From CAZOGW01 sp964579415 (lineage in GTDB: Bacteria > Actinomycetota > Acidimicrobiia > Spongiisociales > UBA5794), in contig CAZOGW010000079.1 of the NCBI GenBank assembly GCA_964579415.1, positions 1 to 14,226 on the forward strand: 14,226 nt of DNA, in the 5' to 3' direction. Position numbers and translations under genes: made by a program. The notes under the pieces are model-generated. The model did no database searches, had not been told where the DNA came from, and saw only the letters and a program-made list of their open reading frames with translations. This document shows, piece by piece, positions 1-6,475 of this stretch. How positions within the stretch are numbered: the first letter of the stretch is position 1; the number at the start of each line of letters is the position of its first letter.

Positions 1-267
1 CGATACGCGGGCAGCGTGTCCTCGAGTGCGGTTCGCGACTTCCGTGGGGCAATGTCTGGGCGCGGTGACAAGGGCCTTCTCATCACCACCGGCAGCTTCA
101 CTCCCTCCGCGAAGGCCGAAGCCACTCGGGACGGCGCGCCGCCCGTGGACCTGGTCGACGGCGAGGATCTCTGCGACCTCCTCAAGCAGTATCGGCTCGG
201 TGTCAGGGTTGAGGAGCGAGTCGTCGAAGACGTCACCGTCGATGCTGCATTCTTCGATGACGTATGA
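1..267 (+). CDS. Mrr-type restriction endonuclease, C-terminal part (5' end outside window)
   Basis: The frame is open from base 1 and stops with TGA at 265-267, giving the last 88 residues. They begin RYAGSVSSSAVRDFRGAM and continue with GDKGLLITTGSFT, EATRDGAPPVDLVDGEDL and LGV. These match the end of the Mrr_cat fold of type IV restriction enzymes, which cut modified DNA. In that family the catalytic Q-x-K motif sits directly before the RY seen here, so the active-site lysine would lie just outside the window and cannot be checked. A GTG at 16 is an internal codon, not a start. The acidic tail after LGVRVEE is not distinctive. A hairpin follows at 316-334. The family call is fairly sure; the N-terminal domain and full length are unknown. 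Confidence 0.85.
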   Translation, partial: RYAGSVSSSAVRDFRGAMSGRGDKGLLITTGSFTPSAKAEATRDGAPPVDLVDGEDLCDLLKQYRLGVRVEERVVEDVTVDAAFFDDV

Positions 268-676
268 GCCCTTCGTCGACGTGCTGAGCTCATCGCGCGG
301 GCCCCGTGACTGAACCCCCGGACGCTCGCCGGGGACGCCTGCCGATCACGCAGCCCTCCGGGCGGGCCTCGATCCGCAGCCTTCGGCAGTTCCTGACCTG
401 ACTTGCGTGGTCGGGCGGGTGCTTCTTTCACCCGGGTGATTGTCCGCACGAAGGACACGGGAGAGCCGCTGCGAGCCGTCGCATGGTCTATGGTTCGCCG
501 GCTGCGTTTGCCTCGGGTAGCGGCGCATCACCACCCAGGGATGGGATCTCACATGGCAGGACGGTCCGGACCTGGTCGGGGTGTCGGAGATGGCCACCTT
601 TGGGCCTCTCCGTGCTGAAGACCCATGAGGTTGGGTGCTGAAGGTTGACTTGCCTACACGGACTGGAGATTCGGTG
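268..676. other. Non-coding stretch between Mrr end and DUF1254 gene
   Basis: About 410 bases with no protein-like reading frame on either strand. It holds one small hairpin, CCCCGG (316-321) pairing with CCGGGG (329-334) around a 7-base loop, 48 bases after the Mrr stop and without a T-run, so at most a weak terminator. GGTTC (492-496) and GGGTA (515-519) look loosely like a SigB-type promoter, but they are 18 bases apart and lie about 160 bases before the next gene. Confidence 0.5.
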
Positions 677-2113
677 ATGGTCAAGGTGACGGAAGCCGTG
701 AATGTCGGAGTGTCCGAGGAGGAACTGGCATCGATCAGCAGCCCGCCACGCGTCTCAACGCCGTTTGGGTCCTTCGAGTTCTTCGACGGCGTCCCGCTGC
801 CCGGTACTGTCGATCTCGCCTACGACTCGTTGGACCTGTTGCGAGCCGTCGACGTGTTCTTGGATTGTGTCCCGGGGGCATCGATGATGGCCGCCCGCAA
901 GGGGTACGAATCGATCGGGGTCGACGCATCGCACAAGCTCGGCTACACCGATCCGCGGGCGGATTCTGCGCAGCTGATGCTGACGGCGAACACGATCACG
1001 TCGTATGGAACGAACTTCTTGTATCTCGACCGGGACGGGCCGACCGTGATCGAGGCACCGCCCAACTCGCTGTGTTTCGTAGACGACATCTGGCAGCGCT
1101 ACGTGACCGACATGGGTCTGGCCGGTCCCGATGGTGGCAAGGGAGGCAAGTACCTGATCTTGCCGCCGGACTACGACGGTGACGTCCCCGACGGCTACTT
1201 CGTGGCGCGCTCGCGAACGTTCTCCAACTGGCTGGTCATCCGTGCCCTGGGTGGGGTGGAGAGCCTGCTGACGACGCGGATCTATCCGCTGGCGACTGCG
1301 GACTCGCCGCCCGAGATGGAGTTCCTGAACTTCGCCCGGGTCTCTTTCAACGGCACCCACTCCAACGACTTCGGCTTCTACGAGGAGATCAACACCATCA
1401 TCCAGGAGGAACCGGCTGGAGCCCTCGACCCGGAACGGACCGGCAAGATCGCCGGGCTCGGGATCGTCCACGGCGAGCCGTTCGAGCCCGACGACCGGAT
1501 GCGCGGCATCCTCGAGACCGCCGCCGCCATCGGAGCGGGAATCGCCCGCACCATCTTGTACAAGCCACGCGACCGGCGCGCCTACTTCTACCCCGACGGA
1601 TCCTGGAAGACAGCGTTCATCGGCGGCAGTCACGAGTTCCTCGCCGACGGCGCCCGGCTCCTCGACGCCCGCACCATGATGCACTACGTCGGCACCGGGA
1701 TCACGCCGGCCATGACCGAAGCCCACGTCGGGGTGGGTTCACAGTACGCCTACACCGCCGAGGACGCCTCCGGCGCCTGGCTCGACGGCGCCAACCACTA
1801 CACGTTGCGCCTACCCGCCAACATCCCCGCCAAGACCATCTGGTCCATCGACATCTACGACACCCAGACCCGAGCCCTGCTCCAAACCGACAACCCGTGG
1901 CCCAGCATCAACAACGCCGACGCACCGGTACCCACCGAACCCAACGGCGACACCCTCATCCACTTCGGACCCACCAAACCCGACGGCGACGACGTCAACT
2001 GGCTCCAGACCCTGCCCGGCAAAGGCTGGTTCACCATCCTGCGGCTCTACGGCCCCCTCGAACCATGGTTCGACAAGTCGTGGCGCCCCGGAGAGATCGA
2101 ACCCGTCGCCTAG
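677..2113 (+). CDS. DUF1254/DUF1214 domain protein
   Basis: A 478-residue protein with an N-terminal DUF1254 region (TPFGSFEFFDGVPLPG, then LDLLRAVDVFLDCVPGASM) and a C-terminal DUF1214 region. The latter includes WSIDIYDTQTRALLQTDN, INNADAPVPTEPNGDTLIHFGP and the typical end LPGKGWFTILRLYGPLEPWF-DKSW. The function of this family is not established. No signal peptide is visible, unlike many exported members, so this copy is probably cytoplasmic. The ATG at 677 was chosen because GGAG (665-668) precedes it by 8 bases. An in-frame GTG at 635 would add 14 residues and has only a GAGG 4 bases away, so it is a weaker alternative. The gene stands alone with long non-coding flanks. A decayed piece of a related DUF1214 gene lies at 6290-6475 on the other strand. 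Confidence 0.9.
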   Translation: MVKVTEAVNVGVSEEELASISSPPRVSTPFGSFEFFDGVPLPGTVDLAYDSLDLLRAVDVFLDCVPGASMMAARKGYESIGVDASHKLGYTDPRADSAQLMLTANTITSYGTNFLYLDRDGPTVIEAPPNSLCFVDDIWQRYVTDMGLAGPDGGKGGKYLILPPDYDGDVPDGYFVARSRTFSNWLVIRALGGVESLLTTRIYPLATADSPPEMEFLNFARVSFNGTHSNDFGFYEEINTIIQEEPAGALDPERTGKIAGLGIVHGEPFEPDDRMRGILETAAAIGAGIARTILYKPRDRRAYFYPDGSWKTAFIGGSHEFLADGARLLDARTMMHYVGTGITPAMTEAHVGVGSQYAYTAEDASGAWLDGANHYTLRLPANIPAKTIWSIDIYDTQTRALLQTDNPWPSINNADAPVPTEPNGDTLIHFGPTKPDGDDVNWLQTLPGKGWFTILRLYGPLEPWFDKSWRPGEIEPVA

Positions 2114-2141
2114 CCGCAGGAGGCGGATAGCGACTTGGCGC

Positions 2142-2381
2142 GTGCGGGTTGTCCCGGGTATCGCGATGTGCAAGGCACTGACCGAGAGGCAGAATCCGCC
2201 GCCGATCCTCGCCGGGGAGCCGAGCGTGGCACCTGGCCACCAGATCGAAGAAGCCGCGTCTCGTGATCGCCGCCGGAACTGGAACCCTCTCGGCGTCGCC
2301 GCGATCTATGCCAGTGTTCAAACCGAGACAGCGCTCGCAGAAGCCGACTACGCGTCACTTGTGCCGGGCGACTCGGCTTGA
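2142..2381 (+). pseudogene. Possible remnant of a RES-domain (NAD-degrading toxin) gene
   Basis: The 79-codon frame contains RNWNPLGVAAIYASVQTETA followed by LAEADY. This resembles the central RES-family pattern GRWNPPG-x-ALY-S-x-ETALAE, including the conserved glutamate. An arginine of the RVV type lies near the start. The frame then stops, and the rest of the roughly 150-residue domain, including the conserved serine part, is not recognisable in any frame. No antitoxin-like gene is adjacent, and there is no good ribosome-binding site. This suggests a decayed toxin gene. The resemblance is short and judged by eye, so chance similarity is possible. Confidence 0.3.
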
Positions 2382-2472
2382 CGCCGTCAGGGCTATCGGC
2401 GTAGCGTGGATTTGCGGGCGGAGTTCGTGTGCCGTCCGACGCGCTGTGCTGCCAGGTGTCGGCTGCAGGCGA

Positions 2473-2490
2473 TCACGCCTATCTGACGTT
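2473..2490 (+). promoter_or_regulatory. Weak copy of TCACGCC-N4-TNACG direct repeat upstream of the CsbD gene
   Basis: TCACGCC (2473-2479), four bases, then TGACGTT (2484-2490). The first half is identical to the three strong copies and the second half is degenerate. It ends 24 bases before the CsbD start, unlike the 76-80 bases seen for the strong copies, so chance similarity is a real possibility. Confidence 0.25.
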
Positions 2491-2514
2491 CCCGCCTAGT
2501 ACAAGGGGCACACC

Positions 2515-2706
2515 ATGAGTGGCCAGTTCGACCAAGCCAAGGGCAAGATCAAGCAAGCTGCCGGTGATCTCACCGGCGACGACGACCTCAAGGCCGAAGG
2601 CGAGTACGACGAGAAGGCCGGTAAGGTCAAAGAAGTCGTGGGGGATGTCAAGGACAAAGTCGACGACGCCGTCGATACCGTCAAGGACAAGCTCACCAAA
2701 GACTGA
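2515..2706 (+). CDS. CsbD family stress protein
   Basis: A 63-residue, highly charged, cysteine-free protein typical in length for CsbD. It starts MSGQFDQAKGKIKQAAGDLT and continues with GDDDLKAEGEYDEKAGKVKE, then heptad-like VGDVKDKVDDAVDTVKDKL. CsbD-like proteins are small, helical, general-stress-induced proteins; in Bacillus csbD belongs to the SigB regulon, but the molecular role is unknown. The start is supported by AAGGGG (2503-2508) six bases before the ATG. A short hairpin lies just downstream. The gene stands alone. A weak repeat element lies at 2473-2490; I do not see a clear SigB-type -10 sequence directly upstream. Confidence 0.93.
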   Translation: MSGQFDQAKGKIKQAAGDLTGDDDLKAEGEYDEKAGKVKEVVGDVKDKVDDAVDTVKDKLTKD

Positions 2707-2710
2707 CCGG

Positions 2711-2729
2711 AGCCCGGCATTCGGGCTTT
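2711..2729 (+). terminator. Short hairpin after the CsbD gene
   Basis: AGCCCG (2711-2716) pairs perfectly with CGGGCT (2722-2727) around the loop GCATT, followed by only two further T residues. It begins 4 bases after the CsbD stop codon. Position and shape fit an intrinsic terminator, but the T-run is short. Confidence 0.55.
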
Positions 2730-3004
2730 GAGCGAGCGCCCACGTCACTAGACAGTCCGGTGCCGCCTGGCGAGCCCTGTTCCCCGTTTCGACCGACGAC
2801 GTCGTAGCCCTGCAATGTGGCAACCGACCCAGCGGGGATCTCAGACAGTCGGTAGCAAGTCGGGTTCGGCGCACGGGTCCGGTCACGGCGCGCACCTCGC
2901 TCCTGAAGGCCGCCTGTTGCGACGACCTGGCGACTGGTGACCCGCGGCCGGTTGATACCTCGGGCTGCGGTGGGGGTCCCGCCGACGTCGACGTTGTGGC
3001 GCGG

Positions 3005-3025
3005 CTGTCACGCCGCGGTCACGGG
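3005..3025 (+). promoter_or_regulatory. Direct-repeat element (copy 1), TCACGCC-GCGG-TCACGGG
   Basis: TCACGCC (3008-3014) and TCACGGG (3019-3025) are separated by four bases, an 11-bp period. The 20 bases 3005-3024 match the elements at 4353-4372 (minus) and 8485-8504 (plus) in nearly every position. The gap from 3024 to the ATG at 3105 is 80 bases, close to the 78 and 76 bases at the other copies. Tandem 7-mers with an 11-bp period are the architecture of PhoP/OmpR-family operators. The identity of the binding protein is inference. Confidence 0.55.
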
Positions 3026-3104
3026 AAGGTGAGACTGTGGCAGAAGCCGCGCAGGCGGACACCAGTGTGGATCGCCAAGGTTCACCGTGCAGACAGGAAG
3101 TGTC

Positions 3105-3191
3105 ATGGGCACCATAGGTTGGATCGTCCTCATCGTCGTCTTGCTACTCATCTTCGGCGGCGGCCTGGGCTGGAGCAGGCGGGGCCGGTGA
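3105..3191 (+). CDS. Tiny (28-aa) single-pass membrane protein
   Basis: The 28 codons encode MGTIGWIVLIVVLLLIFGGG followed by LGWSRRGR and TGA. This is one hydrophobic segment (residues 4-20) with a positively charged C-terminus, so an orientation with the tail in the cytoplasm is expected. AGGAAG (3095-3100) lies 4 bases before the ATG. The gene is too short for standard ORF calling, but start signal, hydrophobic composition and an upstream direct repeat shared with DUF6458 genes support it. It resembles the very small hydrophobic proteins that accompany stress genes in actinobacteria; I cannot assign a family. It is similar in style, though not clearly homologous, to the 49-aa protein at 3841-3990. 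Confidence 0.6.
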   Translation: MGTIGWIVLIVVLLLIFGGGLGWSRRGR

Positions 3192-3840
3192 TCACAAGCG
3201 GGCCACTCTCCGGCTCGGAGGCCTGATCCGTCGTCGGCGTGACGTAGCCATCCACGACGAGCCGCCCCAGGTGCCTTGCTCGAGACGGCGAGCCGCGTGC
3301 GCCTGGGTTGGTCACTTCCCCCGCCGACCGACCCAGGCCCGCGGCGCCACCTGTCCGCCAGTGATGATCTCGTGTACGCCTGCGGTGGACCGCTCAACGG
3401 CCGAGCCGTAGCCGCCAGGGGGCGTTCTCCTTCACCGGTTCACTTGACCTCTCTGCATGCGCTCGACCGGCACAAGGACGGAGACGGGCGAGTGTCCCGG
3501 TACCTGAACATGCGGGCCGAAAGATCGTCAAGGTCGCCTCTACCGACGGCGGCGAGCATCTCACGATCGAACTCCGCGGGATCGGCGAGAATCCCGAAGA
3601 CGCACCGGGGACCGGCGGGGAGCGTGCCAGCAACCCCGGAGGGCCATGCCGCAGCGGGGCGGTCGACATGGTGGTCCTTCGCGCCATCTCGTCTTCGTAG
3701 CGCGAGGACACCGAAGCCGGCTGCCGGGACCCGGATCGGACGCGACGCATACCTGCTTGGGTCGCGCTACCACCTCCACCCTTCACTCATCTTTCCCGAA
3801 GCGCGTGACGAGACGGTTGCGGGTCTCGACGAACCCGGGC
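3192..3840. other. Non-coding or decayed stretch of about 650 bases
   Basis: There is no convincing intact gene. It holds a long inverted repeat at 3301-3338. A plus-frame piece around 3518-3610 reads protein-like (GRKIVKVASTDGGEHLTIEL, then RGIGENPEDAPGTGGE), but its frame has no usable start codon, suggesting a gene fragment. Longer open frames on both strands are arginine/proline/serine-rich and look like high-GC noise. Confidence 0.45.
3301..3338. repeat. 13-bp inverted repeat with 12-base loop
   Basis: GCCTGGGTTGGTC (3301-3313) and GACCGACCCAGGC (3326-3338) are complementary except for one T opposite G, which is a wobble pair in RNA. The loop is ACTTCCCCCGCC. It lies between a plus-strand gene ending at 3191 and a minus-strand gene ending at 3841, so it could end transcripts from one or both sides, though it has no T-run. 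Confidence 0.55.
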
Positions 3841-3990
3841 TCAGCGTTGACCAGCGCCTCTCCGATAGAAGACGAAGCTGGCCACCAGAAGGACGATCGA
3901 GATGATCAGGATCCATTTCAGCCCTTCGACGAACAGGCCGAACCCGCCCACGAGGAGGGCGAGGAGCAGAAGTGCGATCACAATGCCCAT
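3841..3990 (-). CDS. Small (49-aa) two-helix membrane protein
   Basis: The minus strand from ATG at 3990 to TGA at 3841-3843 encodes MGIVIALLLLALLVGGFGLF, then VEGLKWILIISIVLLVASF and VFYRRGAGQR. It has two hydrophobic segments (residues 3-20 and 26-42) joined by a short VEGLK turn, and a basic tail that should face the cytoplasm. AAAGGA lies about ten bases upstream of the ATG. It starts 41 bases after the DUF6458 stop on the same strand, so the two probably share a transcript. It resembles the short hydrophobic proteins common in actinobacteria; I cannot name the family. Codon usage is typical of the window, and no ORF on the other strand explains the region better. Confidence 0.75.
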   Translation of the reverse strand: MGIVIALLLLALLVGGFGLFVEGLKWILIISIVLLVASFVFYRRGAGQR

Positions 3991-4031
3991 AGCAAGTTGT
4001 TCCTTTCGTTGCAGGTTTCTGCCCGAGCGGG

Positions 4032-4274
4032 CTAGAGAACCGTGCGCTCTGTCGTCGTGGTGATCTCGCGGGCTTCCCCGCTCTGCGCCGCAACCGGGGC
4101 GTCGCGTCGCGACGGCCTGCGGCTCATCAGCAGAGACACCACCAGACCGATACCGCCGACGATCATGAGGATCAGGCCCGCCACGTCGAGGTCGATGCCA
4201 TCGACAGAGGTCTCCAGGGCGAAACGCAGGATTGCGCCGACCGCGATCAACAAAATGCTCAATCCGATACGCAT
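4032..4274 (-). CDS. DUF6458-like small membrane protein
   Basis: An 80-residue protein beginning MRIGLSILLIAVGAILRFAL and followed by ETSVDGIDLDVAGLILMIVG and GIGLVVSLLMSRRPSRRD. It has two membrane segments (about residues 3-18 and 31-51) and a short hydrophilic tail ending ITTTTERTVL. This is the DUF6458 pattern of small actinobacterial membrane proteins of unknown role. The ATG at 4274 was chosen over longer in-frame starts because GGAGG precedes it by about seven bases and the family begins M(G/R)IG. A direct-repeat element (4353-4372) lies 78 bases upstream. A second, frameshifted copy with similar upstream DNA lies at 8581. The 49-aa membrane protein gene follows 41 bases downstream. 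Confidence 0.85.
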   Translation of the reverse strand: MRIGLSILLIAVGAILRFALETSVDGIDLDVAGLILMIVGGIGLVVSLLMSRRPSRRDAPVAAQSGEAREITTTTERTVL

Positions 4275-4352
4275 TTCCGCACCTCCGTGTCCCGTCGGGT
4301 CGAGCGGCATGCTGGACTGCACCGACTGGCTCATCTCCATGATCCGCCAGGG

Positions 4353-4372
4353 CCGTTACCGTGGCGTGACAG
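4353..4372 (-). promoter_or_regulatory. Direct-repeat element (copy 2) upstream of DUF6458
   Basis: Read on the minus strand: CTGTCACGCCACGGTAACGG, i.e. TCACGCC, four bases, TAACGGC. It sits 78 bases before the DUF6458 start. Downstream of it GCGGATCATGG is shared with copy 3, so the similarity extends past the repeat itself. It occupies the gap right after the stop of the 72-aa gene at 4399, suggesting that the DUF6458 gene has its own promoter. Confidence 0.55.
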
Positions 4373-4398
4373 CGACGGCGCTCCGCACCCCCTGCCGG

Positions 4399-4617
4399 CT
4401 ACCCGGCGCCATCGAGAGCGGCGGGGCCGTCCGCGCCGCCCGACTCCAGGAACGTGCGTACCGAGGCGAGCACGAGGTCGATGTCGGTGAAGGTCAGCGT
4501 CCGGCCGAGGCCCCGCGCCACATCGAACGTCTCTCGAACGTCGACCCGAAGGGGCTCTTCCGAGCCGTCCTCCGACCAGACCCTGAGAATCATGAGACCA
4601 GTCCGATAGGTGTTCAT
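4399..4617 (-). CDS. Hypothetical 72-aa protein downstream of the BTAD regulator
   Basis: From ATG at 4617 the product reads MNTYRTGLMILRVWSEDGSE, then EPLRVDVRETFDVARGLGRT and LTFTDIDLVLASVRTFLES. The pattern LMILRVW-ED, followed by a short beta-rich part and a C-terminal helix with FTDID and VRTFLE, recalls small soluble proteins that sit beside BTAD regulators in actinobacteria; that resemblance is from memory and no function is known. The open frame runs on upstream to 4782, but that extension overlaps the regulator gene and is cysteine/serine-rich, so it is noise. Only GGGGA is seen just before the ATG as a possible ribosome-binding site. It starts 34 bases after the regulator stop and is probably co-transcribed with it. 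Confidence 0.65.
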   Translation of the reverse strand: MNTYRTGLMILRVWSEDGSEEPLRVDVRETFDVARGLGRTLTFTDIDLVLASVRTFLESGGADGPAALDGAG

Positions 4618-4651
4618 GTCCCCAGTGTGCAGGTCGACCGTGACGCCGGCG

Positions 4652-5452
4652 TTACACGTACCCGTCGAGCAGTTCCCGCAGGCGCGGGGTCGGCTCCAAG
4701 TTGAGCTCCCGCAACAGCAGATCCCGGTAGTCGGTGAACTCCCGCATCGCTTCGGAAACGTTCCCTTCCGCGATGTGCACACGGATCAGCGCCGCCCGGG
4801 AACTCTCACGGAGGGCGTCGGCCCTGACTGCAGCCTGAGCGGCCGAGATCGCCTCGCCGAAGGCGCCCTCCGCCAGCAGGTCGCCGGCCAGCGCCTCCAG
4901 CGCGTGCAGGCGTCGCTGACGCCACGCCTCGGCTTCGACGATCACCCAGTCCTCATACCAGTCGGGGAGGACGTCCGCTGAGAGGGCGTCCACTTCGGCA
5001 GAAGCCGAGCGATCCACCAGGAGGGACTCGTGCGGACCGATGAGCCGGCGAGCGATCGCTTCCGACTCCCACAAGTCGACCGTTATCCGGTCAGCGATCC
5101 CGAGCGTCGAGGTGGTGACCGCCAACGCCGAGCGCGCTCCGTCGTCGAGGCGCGCCAGCGTCGACCGTAGGCTGGAATGGGCGTGGTCGGCGCTCGCCTC
5201 GGGCCACAGCGTCCCGGCGGCGAGCACCCGCCGGACCGGCTTCTTGCGTAGGGCGAGGAACGCGATCAGGCGCTGCGGACCTTCGGCGATCGCAACATCG
5301 ACACGGCCATCCGACAGGCCGAAACCTCCGAGCAACGAGATACGTGGACCTGCCGCCGGCCCGCCGCTTGGTTCATCGCTGGTTTCGGATGACGGTGCCA
5401 AGAGCATCCTTCCCGCCACCGCCCGCATCGGGGTCTGTCTCGCCAGCGACAC
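4652..5452 (-). CDS. BTAD-domain (SARP-like) transcriptional regulator
   Basis: Up to 266 residues. Residues 38-105 form a winged-helix, OmpR-like DNA-binding domain (ISLLGGFGLSDGRVDV, GPQRLIAFLALRKKPVRRVL, AGTLWPEASADHAHSSLRST). Residues about 130-265 form the helical bacterial transcriptional activator domain (WYEDWVIVEAEAWRQRRLHA, LEALAGDLLAEGAFGEAI, ALRESSRAALIRVHIAEGN, YRDLLLRELNLEPTPRLREL). The protein ends there: there is no NB-ARC ATPase or TPR extension as in AfsR, so it is the minimal SARP form. The start is uncertain: GTG 5452, ATG 5428 and ATG 5407 are all in frame, none has an ideal ribosome-binding site, and the DNA-binding domain is complete with any of them. Its target is unknown; the neighbouring 72-aa gene is the most likely co-transcribed partner. 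Confidence 0.88.
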   Translation of the reverse strand: MSLARQTPMRAVAGRMLLAPSSETSDEPSGGPAAGPRISLLGGFGLSDGRVDVAIAEGPQRLIAFLALRKKPVRRVLAAGTLWPEASADHAHSSLRSTLARLDDGARSALAVTTSTLGIADRITVDLWESEAIARRLIGPHESLLVDRSASAEVDALSADVLPDWYEDWVIVEAEAWRQRRLHALEALAGDLLAEGAFGEAISAAQAAVRADALRESSRAALIRVHIAEGNVSEAMREFTDYRDLLLRELNLEPTPRLRELLDGYV

Positions 5453-5781
5453 GTTGTGGGATTGGCGATAACGTGGTGAGCGGTTCTCTCACGTGCTTCT
5501 GGGTGACGATCTGTCCGGCGCTCCTGCGCCAAGTCAAGGCTCTGGATCGAGGATCTCCGCAAGATGTCGAAACCGGTCTCGCCGTCTCTTCCGAGCAGTG
5601 TGACGGCGTGGAGGAACAGCGGTGGACACCATGCAGGGACCATCCTCCCCACGGATGCGGGCGTGTCCGTCCTGCCAGCTCCACACCGTCAACCCGGCCA
5701 CCGCCACGGTGCAAGTAGCCACGTCGTCCTCGCTCAACGACCGTGAATGGAGCGCCGGGACGGGATCCCACTGCTGTGCTC
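5453..5781. other. Non-coding stretch upstream of the BTAD regulator
   Basis: About 330 bases between the regulator start and the LapA-like stop. All open frames are overlapping arginine-rich or cysteine-rich readings without a start signal. It should contain the regulator promoter, but I cannot point to a convincing -35/-10 pair. Confidence 0.45.
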
Positions 5782-6144
5782 TCACTGCAGGCGCTTCAGA
5801 TCGTCGCGGTCCCGCAGCGTCCGCCGCCTGCGCTTCCGGTAGACGAGGCCGAACAGTTCGTCGAGGACGATGCCGATAAGCAACGACCCGAGGATGATCA
5901 CGATCAGCGGAGTTGAGAATTCCCAGACAAGAAAGGAGACGGTCACTGTGTCGGTGTTCTGGGCAGCAAGCACCATCACAGCCAACGCCATGACGATCCC
6001 GATGATCAGCCCCCAGAACAAGCCGGTTCCCGCAAAGACCCGCTCCGGGTCTGGCACAGGATCGCTGGTTTCGCTCGCAGCAGGTATATCTGCGGCCGAT
6101 GACGGGGCCGACGCTTCCATCTCGTTGTCACCCAAACTCGTCAT
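5782..6144 (-). CDS. LapA-domain (DUF1049) membrane protein
   Basis: A 120-residue protein with a 40-residue acidic, Ala/Ser/Pro-rich N-terminal part. This is followed by TGLFWGLIIGIVMALAVMVL (first helix, about 41-61), the family motif AQNTDTVTVSFLVWEFSTPL (61-80), a second helix (IVIILGSLLIGIVLDELFGL, 81-100) and a basic tail YRKRRRRTLRDRDDL. The QN...V-V-FL-W-F-PL pattern is the LapA (DUF1049) signature. In enterobacteria LapA helps assemble lipopolysaccharide, but actinobacteria lack LPS, so only a general envelope role can be inferred. The ATG at 6144 has AAGGA five bases upstream; a second in-frame ATG follows seven codons later. A palindrome lies about 44 bases upstream. Transcription runs away from the PRC-barrel gene. 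Confidence 0.88.
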   Translation of the reverse strand: MTSLGDNEMEASAPSSAADIPAASETSDPVPDPERVFAGTGLFWGLIIGIVMALAVMVLAAQNTDTVTVSFLVWEFSTPLIVIILGSLLIGIVLDELFGLVYRKRRRRTLRDRDDLKRLQ

Positions 6145-6187
6145 CCTTGTCCTTGTCGCCGCGTCTGCATAGAAAGACTACTTGACG

Positions 6188-6197
6188 AATAGCTATT
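6188..6197. repeat. Palindrome AATAGCTATT upstream of the LapA-like gene
   Basis: A perfect 10-bp palindrome in an AT-rich patch, with CG and TCG flanks that nearly extend it. It lies 44 bases before the ATG at 6144, a plausible operator or promoter position. No binding protein can be named. Confidence 0.3.
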
Positions 6198-6289
6198 TCG
6201 CCCGATCAGCACCGAGCTCGCCCCACATCCACGCTCGGCACTCCGGCGCCGGTGCGGTCGGTCACGGTGAACCGACAATCCACCTCACG

Positions 6290-6475
6290 AGGGAACGTGA
6301 CTGAACCGCACCGGGACTTCTGGAGCCAGGAGTCTCTGCCGGTGGTGGGGATCCAGTTGGCTTCCATACTGTCAGGTGCGTCGGGTCCGATGAGCACGTC
6401 GACGCATCCGTCGTCGGTGACCCTCAGCGCTGCGGCAACTGGCCGATCTCGGTCGCGTGACGTTACAGAGTGGCT
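6290..6475 (-). pseudogene. Remnant of a DUF1214 domain C-terminus
   Basis: A minus-strand frame reads HSVTSRDRDRPVAAALRVTD, DGCVDVLIGPDAPDSMEANW and IPTTGRDSW. This follows the DUF1214 end pattern (W-S-V-x-YD...ND-DGSVD-x-FGP-x-AP-EANWI-T-PG-GW), after which the expected F-x-RLYGPL is lost. There is no upstream DUF1254 part and no start region that fits, so this is a fragment. It is not a copy of the intact DUF1214 protein at 677-2113, which has VNWLQTLPGKGW at this place, but of a more canonical relative. Confidence 0.5.

Larger units (their letters stand above)
2114..2514. other. Gene-poor stretch with a RES-like relic
   Basis: About 400 bases between the DUF1254 gene and the CsbD gene. 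No complete gene is convincing. The plus frame at 2142-2381 contains a piece resembling a RES-domain toxin (listed separately). Near the right end, 2473-2490 carries a weak copy of the direct repeat found upstream of the DUF6458 genes. Confidence 0.5.
2707..3104. other. Non-coding stretch before the 28-aa membrane protein
   Basis: About 400 bases with no protein-like frame. It contains the CsbD terminator hairpin at the left and a direct-repeat regulatory element at 3005-3025. I see nothing else I can support. Confidence 0.5.

Noticed and set aside
492..519. SigB-type promoter candidate GGTTC-N18-GGGTA before the DUF1254 gene
   Set aside because: The spacer is longer than usual, the base after GGGTA is G rather than T/C, and it lies about 160 bases from the start.
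1696..1716. TCACGCC inside the DUF1254/1214 gene as another direct-repeat element
   Set aside because: The second half is out of phase and the site is in coding sequence; the 7-mer alone is expected a few times by chance at this GC content.
755..1726. 323-codon minus-strand open frame inside the DUF1254/1214 gene
   Set aside because: Antisense shadow of a high-GC gene; composition is Val/Gly/Arg/Asp noise with no motif.
2157..2162. GGGTAT as a -10 element upstream of the CsbD gene
   Set aside because: No GTTT-like -35 at the right distance, and it is about 350 bases before the gene.
3276..3905. 209-codon plus-strand open frame
   Set aside because: Arg/Ser/Pro-rich, no ribosome-binding site, and it overlaps the end of the better supported 49-aa minus-strand gene.
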